DNA of 64,000 bases from Hormiphora californensis (GCA_020137815.1 CM035357.1:1074974-1138973), one strand, 5' to 3'. Shown: positions 33,146-44,252, counted from the stretch's first letter. Program-made: numbers and translations. Notes: generated by a model from the sequence alone, not told the origin.

Positions 33146-33364
33146 GGACTTCGCCAGGAAATTGAGCTGGGAGATGGCTCCAGTATAATCAACACCGGAC
33201 AGAGCATCCTCAACACCATCTGGGAATGGGCATACCAGGTGGATTTCCCCCACAAGCAGGTTACAGAAGACCCTTCCCTGGAGGGCACGTATCTAGCAAA
33301 CCGAGAGCGGCCACATACTGGAAACCACTACAGGCAAGCGTCCCTATCGCTCCCAGAACGGTGA
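33014..33364 (+). CDS. Unidentified open frame starting inside a hairpin
   Basis: The frame encodes RPGLKEASRALLQKEATGLR, QEIELGDGSSIINTGQSIL and WEWAYQVDFPHKQVTEDPSL. The composition from residue 25 on looks protein-like, and the same codons appear antisense in the left hairpin arm. No domain recognised. Confidence 0.4.
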   Translation: MPNRIRFLARESDVRSRVIKSLIAYPTRPGLKEASRALLQKEATGLRQEIELGDGSSIINTGQSILNTIWEWAYQVDFPHKQVTEDPSLEGTYLANRERPHTGNHYRQASLSLPER

Positions 33365-33536
33365 ACGTGACGTGTCCGCTGAGTAGACTATCCGGTCTCG
33401 TCGCGTAAATTATCCTTAGGGTAGTACCCTATCCTGTATAACAATAAAGCAAAATTAAATGTTATCTTTAATAAAAAACAAACCCTATAAATATAATTGA
33501 TAATTCGAGTACATGGACGCTGCAGGTTTCCCCACA

Positions 33537-33792
33537 GGAGGAAGACACTCTGTTATCTTCACAAACGGTACGGATCATTACCACAGCAGAGGCTGCTTGT
33601 CAGTCTTATCCCGCTGATCGAGAAAATATGGTGAGAACTTTCGAAATGCGGATGTACCTGGAGCTCATACCACTTGGAGATTATTATAAAACAGGATGAT
33701 GTCCCCAACCGTCTAAAGTATTTAGCGGTAGAGGAACTTGACGAAGGAGAAAGAGATCGAGAGATTGAAAGCACGAATAGCCTTCCTGGAAG
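33537..33792 (+). pseudogene. Unidentified exon with one frameshift
   Basis: After TTTCCCCACAG the frame reads EEDTLLSSQTVRIITTAEAA, SYPADRENMVRTFEMRMYLE, meets a frame change near 33,694, and continues DDVPNRLKYLAVEELDEGER up to a GTGAGT donor. It looks like one exon of an acidic soluble protein. Confidence 0.45.
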
Positions 33793-34077
33793 TGAGTTGG
33801 CATGGTTGGTTTGCTGTTGTTTCTTCTCTCTGTGCGCCGTGTGAATAAGAGACCCAAGTGATGAGGAAGATGGCCCGAAGATGACTTACAAGAAATAAGT
33901 TATTTCTAAATATCTTCTACTTCAATGAGATACTGTGTTTTTACTAACTAACTAAGAACAGATCAGCGCTCCCCTCTTTCCCTTTCCTTAATCTCTTGTT
34001 TACTAAGGAGAGCGCCTCAACTCATTGTAATGCATATTTGTTTGCGAAAGAGAACAGTGTTGTGAGCTGTCCACAAC

Positions 34078-34272
34078 ATGAAAAGAAGATCGATGTCCGA
34101 AAGGCCTGAGGGCGATTTAAAGAGAGAGAAAACGGAACCAATCAAACAGGCCAAGTAAAGGCAAAACGTGGGAAGAAAACGACGAGGAAGCCCGAAGATG
34201 CCGAGGCTGGACCGAGTGGGATCTCCTGCAGTAGCCTTGGTGTCTCCTCCGACCACGGGGACAGTGCCGTCA
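34078..34272 (+). pseudogene. Small basic protein remnant ending at a splice donor
   Basis: ATG begins MKRRSMSERPEGDLKREKTE and stops after 26 codons. A shifted frame continues KAKRGKKTTRKPEDAEAGPS and ends MEGIWQ at a GTGAGT donor. The last ~20 bases and the donor are shared with the right arm of the following foldback. Confidence 0.4.
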
Positions 34273-34307
34273 TGGAGGGGATTTGGCAGGTGAGTAGAAC
34301 TTCGCTC

Positions 34308-34441
34308 CTAATAAAAGGCTGCAATAAAAGGCTGCAGAAAAAGGCTGCAATAAAAGGCTGCAATAAAAGGCTGCAATAAAAGGCTGCAATAAAAGGCTGC
34401 AGAAAAAGGCTGCAATAAAAGGCTGCAATAAAAGGCTGCAA
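34308..34441. repeat. AATAAAAGGCTGC tandem array
   Basis: About ten copies of a 13-14 bp unit (AATAAAAGGCTGC or AGAAAAAGGCTGC). The mirror array lies at about 36,105-36,232. Confidence 0.9.
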
Positions 34442-34551
34442 GGGATCACGTATCTAACCAGACTAAAGCGGGGAATAGACCGAATCGTCCTACCCTAATA
34501 GTGTTTCGTATCACGTATCGGCTGTAGAGAGACCGAATCACCCTCCCCTAA

Positions 34552-34828
34552 GGGTCACCACACACCAAAGTTAAAATTAAAATTAAAATTTTAATTTTAA
34601 CGCCGCACACACCAGCGGCCGTTAAAATTTCTCTCCCCCATTCTAAAAGTAACAATCTCGTGCGTGATTTTAACGGCGTGTTAAAATTTTATCATCCAAC
34701 GCGACCGTTAAAATCATGCGTGAGATTGTTACTTTTAGAATGGGGAGAGAAATTTTAACGGCCGCTGGTGTGTGTGGGTTTAAAATCAAAATTTTAATTT
34801 TAATTTTAACTTCGGTGTGTGGTGACCC
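34552..34828. mobile_element. Harbinger-like MITE 1
   Basis: 277 bp beginning GGGTCACCACACACCAAAG and ending in the near-complement. It is flanked by TAA on both sides (34,549-34,551 and 34,829-34,831). The mirror arm at 35,993-35,995 has one TTA and no insert, giving the empty site. A 3-bp TAA duplication with GGG ends fits PIF/Harbinger. Confidence 0.88.
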
Positions 34829-34993
34829 TAATTATAGTGATTCGTGTCACATATCCAACTAGACCATATATGATAGAGACCGAGATAGAGAGCGAGTACG
34901 AGTGAGAACTGAGAGAGTGAAAAATCAGAATCACGGTATGGTATCACGTACCATGGTATCCTCTAATGAAAAGCGGTTACCAATTGACAATGA

Positions 34994-35379
34994 GGGTCAC
35001 CACACACCAAAGTTAAAATTAAAATTAAAATTTGACCTTTTTGGTCATAACTCTGCCATTTCTTGGCAAAATTGCTTCATTTTGGGCTTGTTGGAAAGAG
35101 GGCATCGAGCCCGTTCTGAACAGCCCAAGAAACTTGAAATCGGCGCAAAGTGCGCGGCGTTAAGGCGCATAATGCGCGCGTTAAAATTTTAACATACACA
35201 TTTTGCACTGTAACGCCGCGCACTTTGCGCCGATTTCAAGTTTCTTGGGCTGTTCAGAACGGGCTCGATGCCCTCTTTCCAACAAGCCCAAAATGAAGCA
35301 ATTTTGCCAAGAAATGGCAGAGTTATGACCAAAAACGTCAAATTTTAATTTTAATTTTAACTTTGGTGTGTGGTGACCC
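34994..35379. mobile_element. Harbinger-like MITE 2
   Basis: 386 bp with the same GGGTCACCACACACCAAAG ends and AT-rich (TTAAAA)n subterminal tracts. It is flanked by TGA (34,991-34,993 and 35,380-35,382), and the mirror arm has a single TCA at 35,831-35,833. Its interior is a second inverted repeat of ~165 bp unrelated to MITE 1. Confidence 0.88.
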
Positions 35380-36276
35380 TGAGACCTCATCGGTCCCGAT
35401 ACGTGATTCTCTACCGCTATGTATTCTCCATTAGTCTTTCCGTATCGATCAACGATTCAGTAGAGGTAGTCAGTAACTACTGAGAGTGTTGGTTAATTAA
35501 ATGAAAGGCGGTTACCTATAATTTCACCTAATCGGTGCCAATACGTGATTACTGATTTTCTACCGTTATTCGCCAATAGTCTTTATGTACACAATTCAGT
35601 AGAGCGGAATCACACATAATACTATGATAGGTGAACCAAGTGGTTGGGTGGTTCACCTGTCATTGTGCTACACGCTCAATCAATGGATCTATCGTACCGG
35701 TAGGTAGCTACCTCATTAGACCAACACTCTCAGTAGTTACTGACTACCTCTACTGAATCGTGGATCGATACGGAAAGACTAATGGAGAATACATAGCGGT
35801 AGAGAATCACGTATTGGGACCGATGAGGTCTCATTGTCAATTGGTAACCGCTTTTCATTAGAGGATACCATGGTACGTGATACCATACCGTGATTCTGAT
35901 TTTTCACTCTCTCAGTTCTCATTCGTACTCGCTCTCTATCTCGGTCTCTATCGCATATGGTCTAGTTGGATACGTGACACGAATCACTATAATTAGGGGA
36001 TGGTGATTCGGTCTCTCTACAGCCGATACGTGATACGAAACACTATTAGGGTAGGACGATTCGGTCTATTCCCCGCTTTAGTCTGGTTAGATACGTGATC
36101 CCTTGCAGCCTTTTATTGCAGCCTTTTATTGCAGCCTTTTTCTGCAGCCTTTTATTGCAGCCTTTTATTGCAGCCTTTTATTGCAGCCTTTTTCTGCAGC
36201 CTTTTATTGCAGCCTTTTATTAGGAGCGAAGTTCTACTCACCTGCCGGGGATTTCGCATTGTTCATCGTTAACCAT

Positions 36277-36416
36277 GTCGGACGATGAATAACCCGTAAT
36301 CACTTCCACACCGGCACCGTCCCCTTGGTTGGAAGAGAGACCGAGGCTAATGCGGGAGATTGCTCTCCTCAGAAGAAAGTTATCGAACATTCGAAAAGCT
36401 ATGGATTTATAAATTA
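36277..36416 (+). pseudogene. Small open frame with one in-frame stop
   Basis: Within AACCATG, MSDDE is followed by TAA and then, in the same frame, PVITSTPAPSPWLEERPRLM and a basic helix REIALLRRKLSNIRKAMDL before a final stop. Acidic start, Pro-rich middle and Leu/Arg-rich helix look like a small nuclear or virion-associated protein. The family is unknown. Confidence 0.35.
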
Positions 36417-36448
36417 TAAACCCATGGCTTTTCGAATGTTCGATAACT
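36378..36448. repeat. Hairpin overlapping the end of the small open frame
   Basis: AGTTATCGAACATTCGAAAA pairs with TTTTCGAATGTTCGATAACT around a 20-nt AT-rich loop. It may act as a 3'-end structure or be a fragment of a hairpin element. Confidence 0.8.
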
Positions 36449-36580
36449 GTTTATAATATTAAATACGTTATTATCAAAATGAATATTGTTTCAATTGTTC
36501 TTTTAATGTGTAGAGAGATAGTGAGAGATAATATCTGTTATAAAATAATACCAGCCTTGATGAAGAAGCAATGCAATGAT

Positions 36581-37312
36581 TTAATTAGGGTCGGCACAAT
36601 TGTGAACATTCAAATTGAGAAAGTTGTTTAATGTGTATGACATTTGTGTGACATCTACATCTGTTCCGGATACCGTAAGAGCACTTTATATATAACATCG
36701 ATTACGGATAACCAGAGAGAGGATCCAGTTATGTGACACAAGAGACAACATCGTTCTTGATGTACCGAACAGTACTCAACCGATGGCGAGTTTCATACGG
36801 GGACAAATTGGTAGGTTTGTGTGGGGGCCACTGGACACGAGATAGGGTATAGCAAAAGTGATAGAAATGAGCGTTCGTCTCAATGTCATCTTGACCATGT
36901 TTAACCTCAATTCTCCCTCAGGACAACAAGAGCCAAAGGACTACAACATGATGATTTTTAATAACCAGGTTTCTTTTTTATTCTAAAAATGAGTCTTTCT
37001 TTCTTGATGTACCGAGTACAGCCTGCGACAAAATTGACACATTTCTGATGGAAGGCAAGTTCCAACTTGCTTTGGGAATGATATCAGCTGAAAATCAGGT
37101 AAAAAGAATTGAAGCGTTTTGAATCACAAAGTTTCTTTTCCGCTCTATATTTTTTATTAGAAGTTCGAACAAAATGAATCTTTATCGATATTTAGCACAT
37201 ATTTCTAGACAATAAAAAGTTCTGAAAAAAATGCTGACGCCCCTAAAAACAATGAAATGTATTTCTCATTCTTTGGAAATTGGAATCCGAAATCATCATG
37301 GGAAGATTCAAA
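36581..37312 (+). CDS. Multi-exon gene fragment, copy 1
   Basis: This segment is repeated at 49,025-49,510. Short exons are suggested at 36,783-36,810 (MASFIRGQI, donor GTAGGT), 36,921-36,968 (QQEPKDYNMMIFNNQ) and 37,017-37,098 (TACDKIDTFLMEGKFQLALG, then MISAENQ before GTAAAA). The last exon is conserved almost unchanged in the second copy. The function is unknown. Confidence 0.45.
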
Positions 37313-37632
37313 TTAGCCCCATTCTCAGACCTCATACACTTCTCAAGACACACTCACACACTATCAAGTCAATCCTGCACCAGCCCGCACCAGTGAATAC
37401 TCGACGCTGATGATACCTTTATAGTTTAATATTAATAATAGTTTCTAGTTTTTGCCCAAAGTAAGCAAATATTACAGTTAACAGTACATGAATATAGCCG
37501 GTCCAAGAGACGATATTTGATGGAGAATTTAGCCCATGGAGAGTCCAGTTGACGATATAAATACATAATGAGAAGTCAAGAAAGCGACCAAAATGTGTAA
37601 AAAGAGAGACTACTAAACAAAAGTTGAACCTA

Positions 37633-37712
37633 AAGCCCCGATTTACCGAAACCCCGATATACCGGGAGGATAAACTTTCCCCGATATACGAAAGGAACGG
37701 TATTTGACTGGA
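37633..37712. mobile_element. Truncated pogo-like MITE
   Basis: Contains CCCCGATTTACCGAAACCCC, GATATACCGGGAGGATAAAC and CGGTATTTGACT, the same order as the copy at 55,387. It is cut on the right by the foldback element starting at 37,718. Confidence 0.65.
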
Positions 37713-37725
37713 ATATTATACAAGG

Positions 37726-39235
37726 TGGGCCACGGATTGTTGGTAAGGGTTAGCGAGTTGTCCCGTCAAAACGGTGATAGTTGCGAGAATAAAAATTATG
37801 GGAGCACTCTGGATCAATTTCTTGGTAACTTTTTCCATAATTTTTTGTCAAAAATTCGAAAATTCATTTTTCATTCCTTCATTCATTTCTCGTTCATTTA
37901 TGATGTGAGCATCCTAATTTTCCATCATGGTGCTATTTTTCTTTGGCTTGAATTTATCTTTCCAATGAACACCATAAAAATGAAATTAAAGCACCAGGTC
38001 ACGTTGCAGTTGAGAAAATGCTCATGCATGATTTTGGCTCTTCCTGCGACTTTCAATGAGCTGTATCACGGCTCCCTTTTGTTCAATCTTTTTCAAAATT
38101 TGGGTGAACATTGGATAAACAAAGATCTTTGCTCACAAGAAAAATCAAGGTCAAAACTCAAAGTTCATTTTTCATTTTTGGTAGTTCATTCCACTCATTC
38201 AGGAACTAACATCCCTAAAGTCATGAAAAGTTTTGGGTTTTGTTTGGCCTATGCTCTGCAATGCTAGAGAGGTGTAGTAGCGTGTTTCCGGGCTAGTTTT
38301 TGGGTGTCCATGTGATCATGATGATACCTGACACCTTATTTGGGCCATAATTAAGATATTTTCTCAAGTTGAAGCATGTGACTTGGGTTTTCTGTGATTG
38401 ATATCGTGAAACAATGTTATGGGATCCCATAGCACCCCTAAAATGATGATTAATTCAACAAAATGGGTTTAAATCTTTTCAATAATAAATCAACTCATTT
38501 TGTTGAATTAATCATCATTTTAGGGGTGCTATGGGATCCCATAACATTGTTTCACGATATCAATCACAGAAAACCCAAGTCACATGCTTCAACTTGAGAA
38601 AATATCTTAATTATGGCCCAAATAAGGTGTCAGGTATCATCATGATCACATGGACACCCAAAAACTAGCCCAGAAACACGCTACTACACCTCTCTAGCAT
38701 TGCAGAGCATAGGCCAAACAAAACCCAAAACTTTTCATGACTTTAGGGATGTTAGTTCCTGAATGAGTGGAATGAACTACCAAAAATGAAAAATGAACTT
38801 TGAGTTTTGACCTTGATTTTTCTTGTGAGCAAAGATCTTTGTTTATCCAATGTTCACCCAAATTTTGAAAAAGATTGAACAAAAGGGAGCCGTGATACAG
38901 CTCATTGAAAGTCGCAGGAAGAGCCAAAATCATGCATGAGCATTTTCTCAACTGCAACGTGACCTGGTGCTTTAATTTCATTTTTATGGTGTTCATTGGA
39001 AAGATAAATTCAAGCCAAAGAAAAATAGCACCATGATGGAAAATTAGGATGCTCACATCATAAATGAACGAGAAATGAATGAAGGAATGAAAAATGAATT
39101 TTCGAATTTTTGACAAAAAATTATGGAAAAAGTTACCAAGAAATTGATCCAGAGTGCTCCCATAATTTTTATTCTCGCAACTATCACCGTTTTGACGGGA
39201 CAACTCGCTAACCCTTACCAACAATCCGTGGCCCA
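37726..39235. repeat. 1.5-kb near-perfect palindrome
   Basis: Arms of about 735 bp meet near 38,480 around a ~40-nt spacer. Only isolated differences were seen (for example CCCGGAAAC versus CCCAGAAAC). Each arm has the same open frame of about 187 codons, Phe/His/Lys-rich with no recognisable domain. The high identity implies recent formation or ongoing conversion. Confidence 0.93.
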
Positions 39236-40577
39236 CACGGCGTGCCTGGTGAAATTTTAACACGACCTAGCATGCAACGGGAAACCACCACTTGTACGTG
39301 GTAGCTGAGGGTCTACAGAATGGCGCTACGGTGCGGGAAAAAAAAGTCCATGCCCTAAAATCGTTTTTTTTACTTTTATTTGATTTGGGTCAAAATTGGC
39401 TATATTAAACGTGGTCCCGAAAAATCCATAATGACTTAGCACACAAAATATGTCACCCCTACCTATTTTTGCACGTAGAATCGATTGCCGTTGAAGTCGA
39501 ATCTCTAAAATGACTGTAAAATGGTCAAAAGTTGATTTTTTACCATTTTTTGGAGGTTTTTGGCCCCTAAACCATTGAAAACGGTGAGATAGGAATTTGA
39601 AACTAGTGCCAATCGTTAAAATGGTCATTTTTCTACCAAGAACCAAGTTTTCGTGTATATCCGATTTATGGTTAGATTTGGGCAAATTGTTGAAATCTGC
39701 CAACTAGGAGAACCGTAACTTGATTTTCTTGTTTTTTGGATTTTGGCATTTTTGACAAACTTCTGATTGAAATGGTCAATCGGGACCATGCTTAAGTTGT
39801 TTATGGGACAATGTTCGACTAAAATCCAAGATTTCATACCAATCCAATAACAGATCGTTGATTTATAGAAAATTTAAGTAGGCAAAACGGTCAAAATAAG
39901 CAAGAAAAGTTGTCATTTTGACCGTTTTACCTACTTAATTTTTCTATAAATCAACGATCTGTTATTGGATTGGTATGAAATCTTGGATTTTAGTCGAAAA
40001 TTGTCCCATAAACAACTTAAGCATGGTCCCGATTGACCATTTCAATCAGAAGTTTGTCAAAAATGCCAAAATCCAAAAAACAAGAAAATCAAGTTACGGT
40101 TCTCCTAGTTGGCAGATTTCAACAATTTGCCCAAATCTAACCATAAATCGGATATACACGAAAACTTGGTTCTTGGTAGAAAAATGACCATTTTAACGAT
40201 TGGCACTAGTTTCAAATTCCTATCTCACCGTTTTCAATGGTTTAGGGGCCAAAAACCTCCAAAAAATGGTAAAAAATCAACTTTTGACCATTTTACAGTC
40301 ATTTTAGAGATTCGACTTCAACGGCAATCGATTCTACGTGCAAAAATAGGTAGGGGTGACATATTTTGTGTGCTAAGTCATTATGGATTTTTCGGGACCA
40401 CGTTTAATATAGCCAATTTTGACCCAAATCAAATAAAAGTAAAAAAAACGATTTTAGGGCATGGACTTTTTTTTCCCGCACCGTAGCGCCATTCTGTAGA
40501 CCCTCAGCTACCACGTACAAGTGGTGGTTTCCCGTTGCATGCTAGATCGTGTTAAAATTTCACCAGGCACGCCGTGC
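39236..40577. repeat. 1.3-kb near-perfect palindrome
   Basis: Arms of ~660 bp run from CACGGCGTGCCTGGTGAAAT to its complement and meet near 39,907. The few differences seen include ACGACC versus ACGATC and one T of ATTTTTC. Mirrored open frames of 125 and 70 codons occur on both arms and are likely fortuitous. Confidence 0.92.
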
Positions 40578-40686
40578 CCACCTTGTAGTTAGTTAAGTTA
40601 GCAATTTATTTGAATATGATTTCGAACAAATAGATACGAGTTTTCAACCCAACGTCCCTCATTTATTTATCTGGCTCACCAGGAGT

Positions 40687-41564
40687 ATCACTGCGCTGGC
40701 AAGCGCAAAGGTTGCCATTCCCCCCCCCCCCCTCAAAAAGCGCCGCCAGAAACGCAGTTATACGTTTTATGGGTGTTTGGCTGAAAATCCAGATTTCAGA
40801 AAGCTATAGCGTGGCTCCCTTTCATCCGTTTGACTTGAAATTTGGAATGTATACCCGGCTTGGGGTCTTTGACTCAAGTTCAAAATTTCAAGTCTCTATC
40901 TCATCTGGAACCGAAGTTACAGACAGGTCCCATTTGCACTAAATTCAGTGTAACAGGCACGCGCGCACGCGCGCATAGGAGAGACGCTTTTTATAAGTGA
41001 ATGTGACGCCAAACGAAAAGAGATAGAGACTTCATCTTTTCACAGCTGGTAGATCTACTGGATGTGTGTGCATTAGTCGTAATGGGGTCCCTTTTCATCG
41101 CCAGGAACGTCCTACAGAACGTCTTAAAGTCGTCATTTTTCAGACTCTAACCAAAATTCTTTGAGCTCAATTTACACCCTAAAGACGGATTCTAATCGAA
41201 AATCCAAGACTATATCATGGAAAGAGAATTGTCTGAACTTTCAGAAACTATATTGTGAATTTTGAAAACCAGACGTATAAGGGTCTTAAAACGCGTCTAA
41301 AGTGTTATGACTGTTTAAAAACAGATATGACGTTATGGGTTTTTTCGCTATAGCGGACTCAAATCTCATCCAATCGATCTCAAACTTGGTCAGTATCTTC
41401 ATCTAGGTGGGCCCGATAATATGACGTCTTAATTTTGACGTTACAACGTCGTGACGTCATTTTATGACGTCAAAAATGTAAATTTGTCAATTTCGCGACT
41501 CTAACCTTTCTGTACCTATTCTACTAACTCTACGTGGATAAAAAATCCCAAAAATGATGCATAT
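40687..41564. repeat. Right ~0.9 kb inverted repeat
   Basis: Reverse complement of 26,206-27,103, from CACTGCGCTGGCAAGCGCAA to AAATCCCAAAAATGATGCAT. No gene in it. Confidence 0.8.
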
Positions 41565-41774
41565 TATACCAAAACTAATTGAAATTAGTAGGCCGGAAAG
41601 GTTGCCCTATGATTTGAGCTACCTTTGGCACCAGTACATTCCCTTAAATTGAAGATAGACGAAGCATATGTTTTACCCTGTCTGCACCCCGGCCCGTGAA
41701 TGTTACAGTGGCAAAGGTAGCTCAAATCATAGGGCAACCTTTCCGGCCTACTAATTTCAATTAGTTTTGGTATA
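41565..41774. mobile_element. 210-bp hairpin MITE capping the right inverted repeat
   Basis: Same terminal sequence (TATACCAAAACTAATTGAAA) and arms as 26,006-26,205. The loop differs slightly. Confidence 0.8.
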
Positions 41775-41776
41775 AT

Positions 41777-42540
41777 ATGGAATACGTTGTATTACTACAT
41801 CCTTTTACTTTGTTATCAAAACTCTATCCGACACGTTTTATCTTGGTCCCACACCTGACACTACACTGCACCACTGAACAGTGGTATCAGAGAAGACATG
41901 CCATCTGGCTACCGACGGGAAAAACAGTGGATCGCGTGGGAAGTACGCGACAGACATGTGAGGTGGAGAACCGACGAGTACGAGAGGAACTCCGAAGCTT
42001 CCTGCGACAGAGAGTCGGGTACTTCAAGAGCCTCCTCTCGATGAAGAGTGTGTAGAATAAATAAACGGACACTAACATAGCCCATGCACTCCCAGAAATG
42101 AAGAAGCTAACTAAAAGAGACAAAGAGTGTGATTGAAGAAGTTAGCGGTTAAATGGTGTGTTTGTATACCCAATCAACAGTGGTAGCAGAGAAGACCATA
42201 TGATATCAATGCTCCAATTTTCGACAACCAGACTAACTTCGAGACATACCGGAGCGAGAGTTTGACATTTGGCTACTGGGAACACAATGTTTGTGAGATT
42301 TCCTTAGCCCAACTTGGAATACGTTATAATACTGTTTACTTTGTAGTTTGTAACCAAACCTTTATCCGACGCGTTTTATCTTGGCCGTCCTGCCCGTTGC
42401 GTCAACCATCAGTGAATCGCCAGGTGCAGCAACAATGGTTGAAAGGACGAGCAAAGGGAGGCAGTCTAAGTGAAAGACAACAGCTGCCAAGACAGTCAAC
42501 TACGGTGGCACACACCTTACTGTATTGCACCACTGAATAG
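41777..42540 (+). CDS. Tandem pair of small unidentified open frames
   Basis: Two diverged copies share TGGAATACGTT, TATCCGACACGTTTTATCTT and a GAACAGTGGTA-type block. The first (41,777-42,055) ends in a basic helical segment (CEVENRRVREELRSFLRQRV, GYFKSLLSMKSV). The second (42,262-42,540) has NRQVQQQWLKGRAKGGSLSE. Both look like C-terminal exons of a small basic protein. Confidence 0.35.
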
Positions 42541-43130
42541 TAATTTATAAAGGGTGTTATATTATTGGACTCCTAGCCTATTCTTGAAAGGTACCCATAA
42601 ACCTCCAGCCGACAACCCATCTCGTGGGGTCATTCTAAAACTCCTAAAACAGGCATTCAAACTATCGAAAGAGTTAGTTAATAAAAGAAAGCAATTGAAA
42701 ACCCGCTAGTTGATTCCAGGAGGAAAGACACCTTGATGAAGAAGCAAGGAAGAACCAGGATGAAGAGGATGAATTGCTCGGATAACTGTCCTCCTACTTG
42801 TTATAAACATCGTGGAGTTGCTGCCAACCCTGGCTGAACGTAGTGACACAGACATTGTCAAAGATGAAGCAACTAGCGTGGTTAGTGCTGATGGACTTGG
42901 AATTTCAGATACCTGCAACGGTTTGTCCTGAAATTCTTCCTCCAATTTAATAAAGGTATAATGATCCTCCAATAATGTTATTTGTGTAATGACTAATAAT
43001 ATTATACCACAACAGACCGAGGTAACAAATGATTCTACTACTGGATCAACTGAATCTACTGAACTTCAGTAGGGGCACCTACTGATCCTTTTTCTATTCC
43101 CGATGCCGTAAGATAAATATTGGAATTGAT
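42541..43130 (-). pseudogene. Degenerate copy of the minus-strand gene at 50,290-50,560
   Basis: Shares with that region TAAACATCGTGGAGTTGCTG, CCAACCCTGGCTGA and ATGGACTTGGAATTTCAGAT, and further right TTTCTATTCC. Frames are broken throughout. Confidence 0.5.
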
Positions 43131-43919
43131 TTAAAGTGAGAGTGGACCGAATCAGAATCGGACAAGTTTGTTGTAGGTAGTAGAGATTAGCTTTCTGAGC
43201 ATTTTGCGTTTTTGCCGCTCAAAATCGACCCACCCATCACTGAGATATTTTTGTTATGTTGGGAGAACTCCTGTTTAATCAGTATGTATAAAACAGGATA
43301 GAAACAATCATGGAGTTTTACTAACACATTCTGAATATAAGCAGTGAGGTTGACATGTCCATGCACAGAAGCAGGGAAATGCAAGCCAGCATATCAAAAA
43401 TGTAAAGAATGTGTTAGTAAAACACAAGGATTGTTTCTATCCTGTGGTGGTGGTGGTGGTACAGATAGGTTATAGCGTGCCAAACTCTGCCCGTTAGGGC
43501 AGAACGACATTGCAACCTCGTCATAGCGTCTGTCATCGTGTTGTGGTCAGTTGATATCATTGCATTCATATTGTCAGTCAGTCATTGTACTTGCAAGACA
43601 CTTACGCAGCCCCCACGGTTAAAGGTCGGTTGCACTCTTCGCATCTCCGCCCCGTGAGGACATTGCAGTTATCTTGCGAATAAGCAAAAAGACAAGTTAG
43701 GGGGCACATTTTCAAGCTTGGGTGGCTGTGCAAGTAGGCCTGTTCGTTTGTTTGTTACGACGACGGTCCGTCGAGTGGACACTTCTCAAGCTTGGGTCTG
43801 GGGTAGTCTGTCTATAGTAGCTCTAATTAAATTATTGATTGGTAAGGTTTACTCCGGAATCATTATCAATGGTACACAATAGATGAACAGACAATACAGA
43901 CAGATGAACTTACAGCTTT

Positions 43920-44126
43920 TTGATGTATGATTGGTACCGTGATGTTGTTGGTGATCAGATGAGAGGTGTACCATTTCCACTTCCAGTAGAGATCAAGATA
44001 AACAAAAATGATCAAATACAAATAAGAGGTGGGACAGATTGTAGCGTCCCTAGAATGTGTACGATGTTCTATAGGACAAGACGGGTGGGACAGATAAGAA
44101 CAATTGTGAGTTGTTACACGCGATAA
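43920..44126 (+). CDS. Small unidentified open frame inside the TTAA element
   Basis: Encodes MMYDWYRDVVGDQMRGVPFP, LPVEIKINKNDQIQIRGGTD, RMCTMFYRTRRVGQIRTIV. An ACAG precedes it. The alternation of hydrophobic and basic residues is protein-like, but no domain was recognised. It is the only convincing frame in the element. Confidence 0.35.
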   Translation: MMYDWYRDVVGDQMRGVPFPLPVEIKINKNDQIQIRGGTDCSVPRMCTMFYRTRRVGQIRTIVSCYTR

Positions 44127-44252
44127 GCGACTTAGTGCACCAAAACACAAGGATTGTCCCTGTACTGGCGTGTTTCACAAAGTCCTCTAAATTGGGAAGG
44201 GCCAGGGTGGGGGAGGTGGGTGGGGTGGAGGGGTGGGTGGTGGCTAGTACAA

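Larger units (their letters stand above)
34268..36252. repeat. 2-kb foldback (large interrupted palindrome)
   Basis: GGCAGGTGAGTAGAACTTCG at the left pairs with CGAAGTTCTACTCACCTGCC at the right. Between them come matching (ATAAAAGGCTGCA)n arrays, then collinear inverted blocks down to 35,381-35,493 versus 35,717-35,832. The centre holds a small hairpin (AGGTGAACCA/TGGTTCACCT). The left arm is longer because two MITEs have inserted in it. Confidence 0.92.
37718..40588. mobile_element. Foldback element with a second foldback inserted in its left arm
   Basis: The outer ends are ACAAGGTGGGC on the left and GCCCACCTTGT on the right. The right arm runs uninterrupted into CACGGCGTGCCTGGTGAAAT, whereas in the left arm the same junction is split by the 1.5-kb palindrome 37,726-39,235. 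Confidence 0.8.
26006..41774. mobile_element. 15.8-kb segment bounded by long inverted repeats (candidate composite element)
   Basis: The two ~0.9 kb arms with their hairpin caps face each other and enclose palindromes, tRNA-like sequences and a multicopy gene family. Long terminal inverted repeats and multiple genes recall large self-synthesising or virus-like DNA elements. But the outer flanks show no obvious target duplication and no transposase or polymerase was seen inside. Two independent insertions of one repeat in opposite orientation would look the same. Confidence 0.4.

Noticed and set aside
37704-39263. Identical 187-190 codon frames on both arms of the 1.5-kb palindrome as a gene pair
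   Set aside because: They are one sequence read on two mirrored arms, Phe/Ile/His-rich with no domain, promoter or splice signal. A long frame in a recent repeat is not evidence of a gene.
26006-41774. Calling this segment a complete Polinton
   Set aside because: No polymerase, integrase, ATPase, protease or capsid gene was recognised between the inverted repeats, and the outer flanks show no clear target duplication.
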